NCBI GenBank assembly: GCA_902469965.1
Contig: CABREP010000015.1
Coordinates: 1-43,612 of the forward strand
From: Egerieimonas sp900552095
GTDB taxonomy: Bacteria; Bacillota; Clostridia; Lachnospirales; Lachnospiraceae
Length of the DNA: 43,612 nt
Reading direction: 5' to 3'
Position 1 is the stretch's first letter. Each line of letters opens with the position of its first letter. The notes below the pieces were generated by a model, which saw nothing but the letters and a program-made list of their open reading frames with translations, was not told where the DNA came from and searched no databases. Below, one piece after another: positions 42,237 through 43,612 of this stretch. Position numbers and translations under genes: made by a program.

Positions 42237-42998
42237 GTGATGAGAAAAGCGATCTTCTTATGTGTTAAGACCTGGATCATGATGCAGTTGCTTCCGCTCT
42301 TTGTGGCACTTGTGGTGAAAGACTATACCCCGGATCTGGGAATCACAGTTCACTATTGTGTGCAGATAGTCGTCATGTATCTGATTATGCTTGCCTGGGC
42401 TCTGTATCTGAAAAAGAAGAACCGGATTGATTTTAAGTTTTCCTTTTCCGATATACCAGATTCGGGAAAATATCTGATTCGTGTTTTCCTGGGAGCGATC
42501 GGACTTGCACTGTCCATGAGGTGGCTGTTGTGGATTCCGCTTTTGTCGGAAGTTACGGTTTCGCCCGGATTTACAGAAGAAGAATTTGTACAGTTGTATG
42601 AGTCGGTTCCCATGCTGATGGCGATTGGCATATGGATGCCGATTATTGAGGAAATTTTGTTTCGAGGCGCCCTGCAAAAGCGGTTCATCTCCTTTTTGGG
42701 CACAAAAAAAAGGGATTCTGCTAGGGGCTGTCTTTTTTGGATTTCTGCATGGGAAAAAGTTTGGATTTGCGATGCTTGTGGCAGGAGCTCTGGGATATAT
42801 CTATTTAAAAACTGATAATCTGCTGTATCCGATCCTTTTCCACATAAGCATAAATATGACGGATGTTCTGCTGGCAGTAACGGGTGCTGCTGCGCAGCCT
42901 TCCCATGTTATGATTTGTGTGCCTGTGGGATTTGTATTCTGGGGATAGGCGTGGCAGTCTGGAAGAGAATCTCAAAAAAGGAACAGCTGCAGGAATAA
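42237..42998 (+). pseudogene. CPBP-family membrane protease gene with two frameshifts
   Basis: GTG 42237 follows AAGGAGG (42221-42227). The first frame gives about four helices and motif 1, EEILFR. It is lost at a run of eight A (42704-42711); a run of seven would keep T-K-K-G-I in frame. The next frame carries motif 2 (FFGFLH) and motif 3 (HISIN) and stops at 42946-42948. A third stretch from 42939 (LGIGVAVWKRISKKEQLQE) ends at TAA 42996-42998 and looks like the true C-terminus, one missing base away. Restored, the product would be about 253 residues with all CPBP/Abi protease motifs. It may be a pseudogene, a phase-variable gene or a sequencing artefact. Confidence 0.8.
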
Positions 42999-43131
42999 AG
43001 AAAGAGGTTTGAAGCGGGAGGCGGGCCGAGTTTAAAGACATATTGTTGATTTTCAATGAGCAGCAGTACATTTCGCAATCCTAGGGGGAGCATAGTTTTG
43101 CGCACCCTCCAAATAAATGGATATGTAATTG

Positions 43132-43612
43132 TTATAGTGCATTGATCTCTTTTTCCAGTTCTCGAACCGCTGCTATGACTGTCTCAAATGTCGGAACATC
43201 TCCATACAACATATCCTGCATAGAGTTATAGTCCGCTTCTAATGCTGCAAACCGGTATTCCGGTGGGAGTAATTTTAATGTATCAGGCATAGCTTCTGGG
43301 TACTTCGCCCATGCTCTGGGATAAAATTTCATTTTGAAATCTACAACTTTCTTCAGGAGATCGAGCCTGGAAAAAGCAGTGTTTTTGACCGGCGTTGCAG
43401 CCATGCGGTATAAATCATAATAATGCCTGGAATACCGCTGCGGCATTTCCAAATGTTCCGGTCTGTTCGCTTCATGATGCAGAATTGTGGCTTTTTCCCA
43501 GAAGGTTCGTTCTGGGGAAACGGTAAGGATTGCAGTTTCTTTTTGCTCAAAGATCTTTGGATAATATTTTGCCGCGTATGGTTCGATCTGCGCTGTTTTT
43601 GCAGGAGTCCAC
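43132..43612 (-). CDS. AbiEii-type nucleotidyltransferase toxin, C-terminal part
   Basis: About 159 codons open through the window end; the N-terminus with the nucleotidyltransferase active site is outside. The visible part reads SPERTFWEKATILHHEANR, then SRHYYDLYRM and a C-terminal helical stretch, matching the C-terminal domain of AbiEii/AbiGii toxins. The partner antitoxin AbiEi normally precedes the toxin gene and would also lie outside. The first Met inside the window (43452) is internal, not a start. Members are toxin-antitoxin or phage-abortive systems often on mobile elements. Confidence 0.85.
   Translation of the reverse strand, partial: WTPAKTAQIEPYAAKYYPKIFEQKETAILTVSPERTFWEKATILHHEANRPEHLEMPQRYSRHYYDLYRMAATPVKNTAFSRLDLLKKVVDFKMKFYPRAWAKYPEAMPDTLKLLPPEYRFAALEADYNSMQDMLYGDVPTFETVIAAVRELEKEINAL

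Noticed and set aside
42704..42714. Programmed -1 ribosomal frameshift at A AAA AAG in the CPBP gene
   Set aside because: The slippery heptamer is present, but the downstream frame is reached by +1 (or -2), not -1, and there is a second indel later. Homopolymer error or decay fits better.

Overview
The window reads as a chromosomal segment of a Gram-positive, low-to-mid GC Clostridia bacterium, most likely a gut Lachnospiraceae. The reasons are the gene order (priA-def-fmt-Zn peptidase-rsmB-rlmN-PP2C-PASTA kinase-rsgA-rpe-thiN, then a dcw cluster), a meso-diaminopimelate-type MurE, a PASTA-domain Ser/Thr kinase, purine-rich Shine-Dalgarno sites and frequent TTG/GTG starts. I saw no tRNA, rRNA, CRISPR array or insertion sequence.

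Region 1 (about 139-13,674, all + strand) is one tightly packed housekeeping run. It starts at a good promoter before murE and proceeds through replication restart (priA), translation start and finishing (def, fmt, rsmB, rlmN), a phosphatase/kinase signalling pair that senses the wall, ribosome assembly (rsgA) and two small-metabolism genes (rpe, thiN). Many junctions overlap by 1 to 11 bases. A 349-base gap with a possible broken small gene, a promoter and a small basic ORF leads to ychF and lgt, followed by a terminator.

Region 2 (16,076-29,416, + strand) is the division and cell wall cluster: mraZ, rsmH, ftsL, two tandem class B penicillin-binding proteins, mraY, murD, ftsW, murA, a DivIB/FtsQ protein and ftsZ. 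Its control signals are clear: a consensus promoter with 10-bp-phased MraZ boxes, a second promoter with an inverted repeat before mraY, hairpins at the start sites of the second PBP and ftsW, a separate promoter for ftsZ and two hairpin terminators after it. murG, murC and ftsA are not in the cluster; murA lies where murG often sits.

Region 3 (29,403-36,947, + strand) is an accessory operon. It encodes a SAM methyltransferase, a zinc M14-type deacylase fused to a second, paralogous methyltransferase, and a complete nickel/oligopeptide-type ABC importer (two permeases, lipoprotein binding protein, two ATPases). It looks like an uptake-and-modify system for a small molecule, perhaps a metal chelate. 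This is the best candidate here for an undescribed system.

Region 4 (36,982-41,620) has a UroD/MtaA-fold protein on the - strand, divergent from an ascorbate-type PTS (IIA, IIC, IIB) that is followed by a second UroD-fold protein. The pairing of a sugar PTS with two UroD-like proteins is unusual and unexplained.

Region 5 (41,646-end) holds a small membrane protein, a CPBP-family membrane protease gene broken by two single-base frameshifts, and the C-terminal part of an AbiEii-type nucleotidyltransferase toxin on the - strand, cut by the window end. This end looks like a decaying or mobile-influenced stretch.
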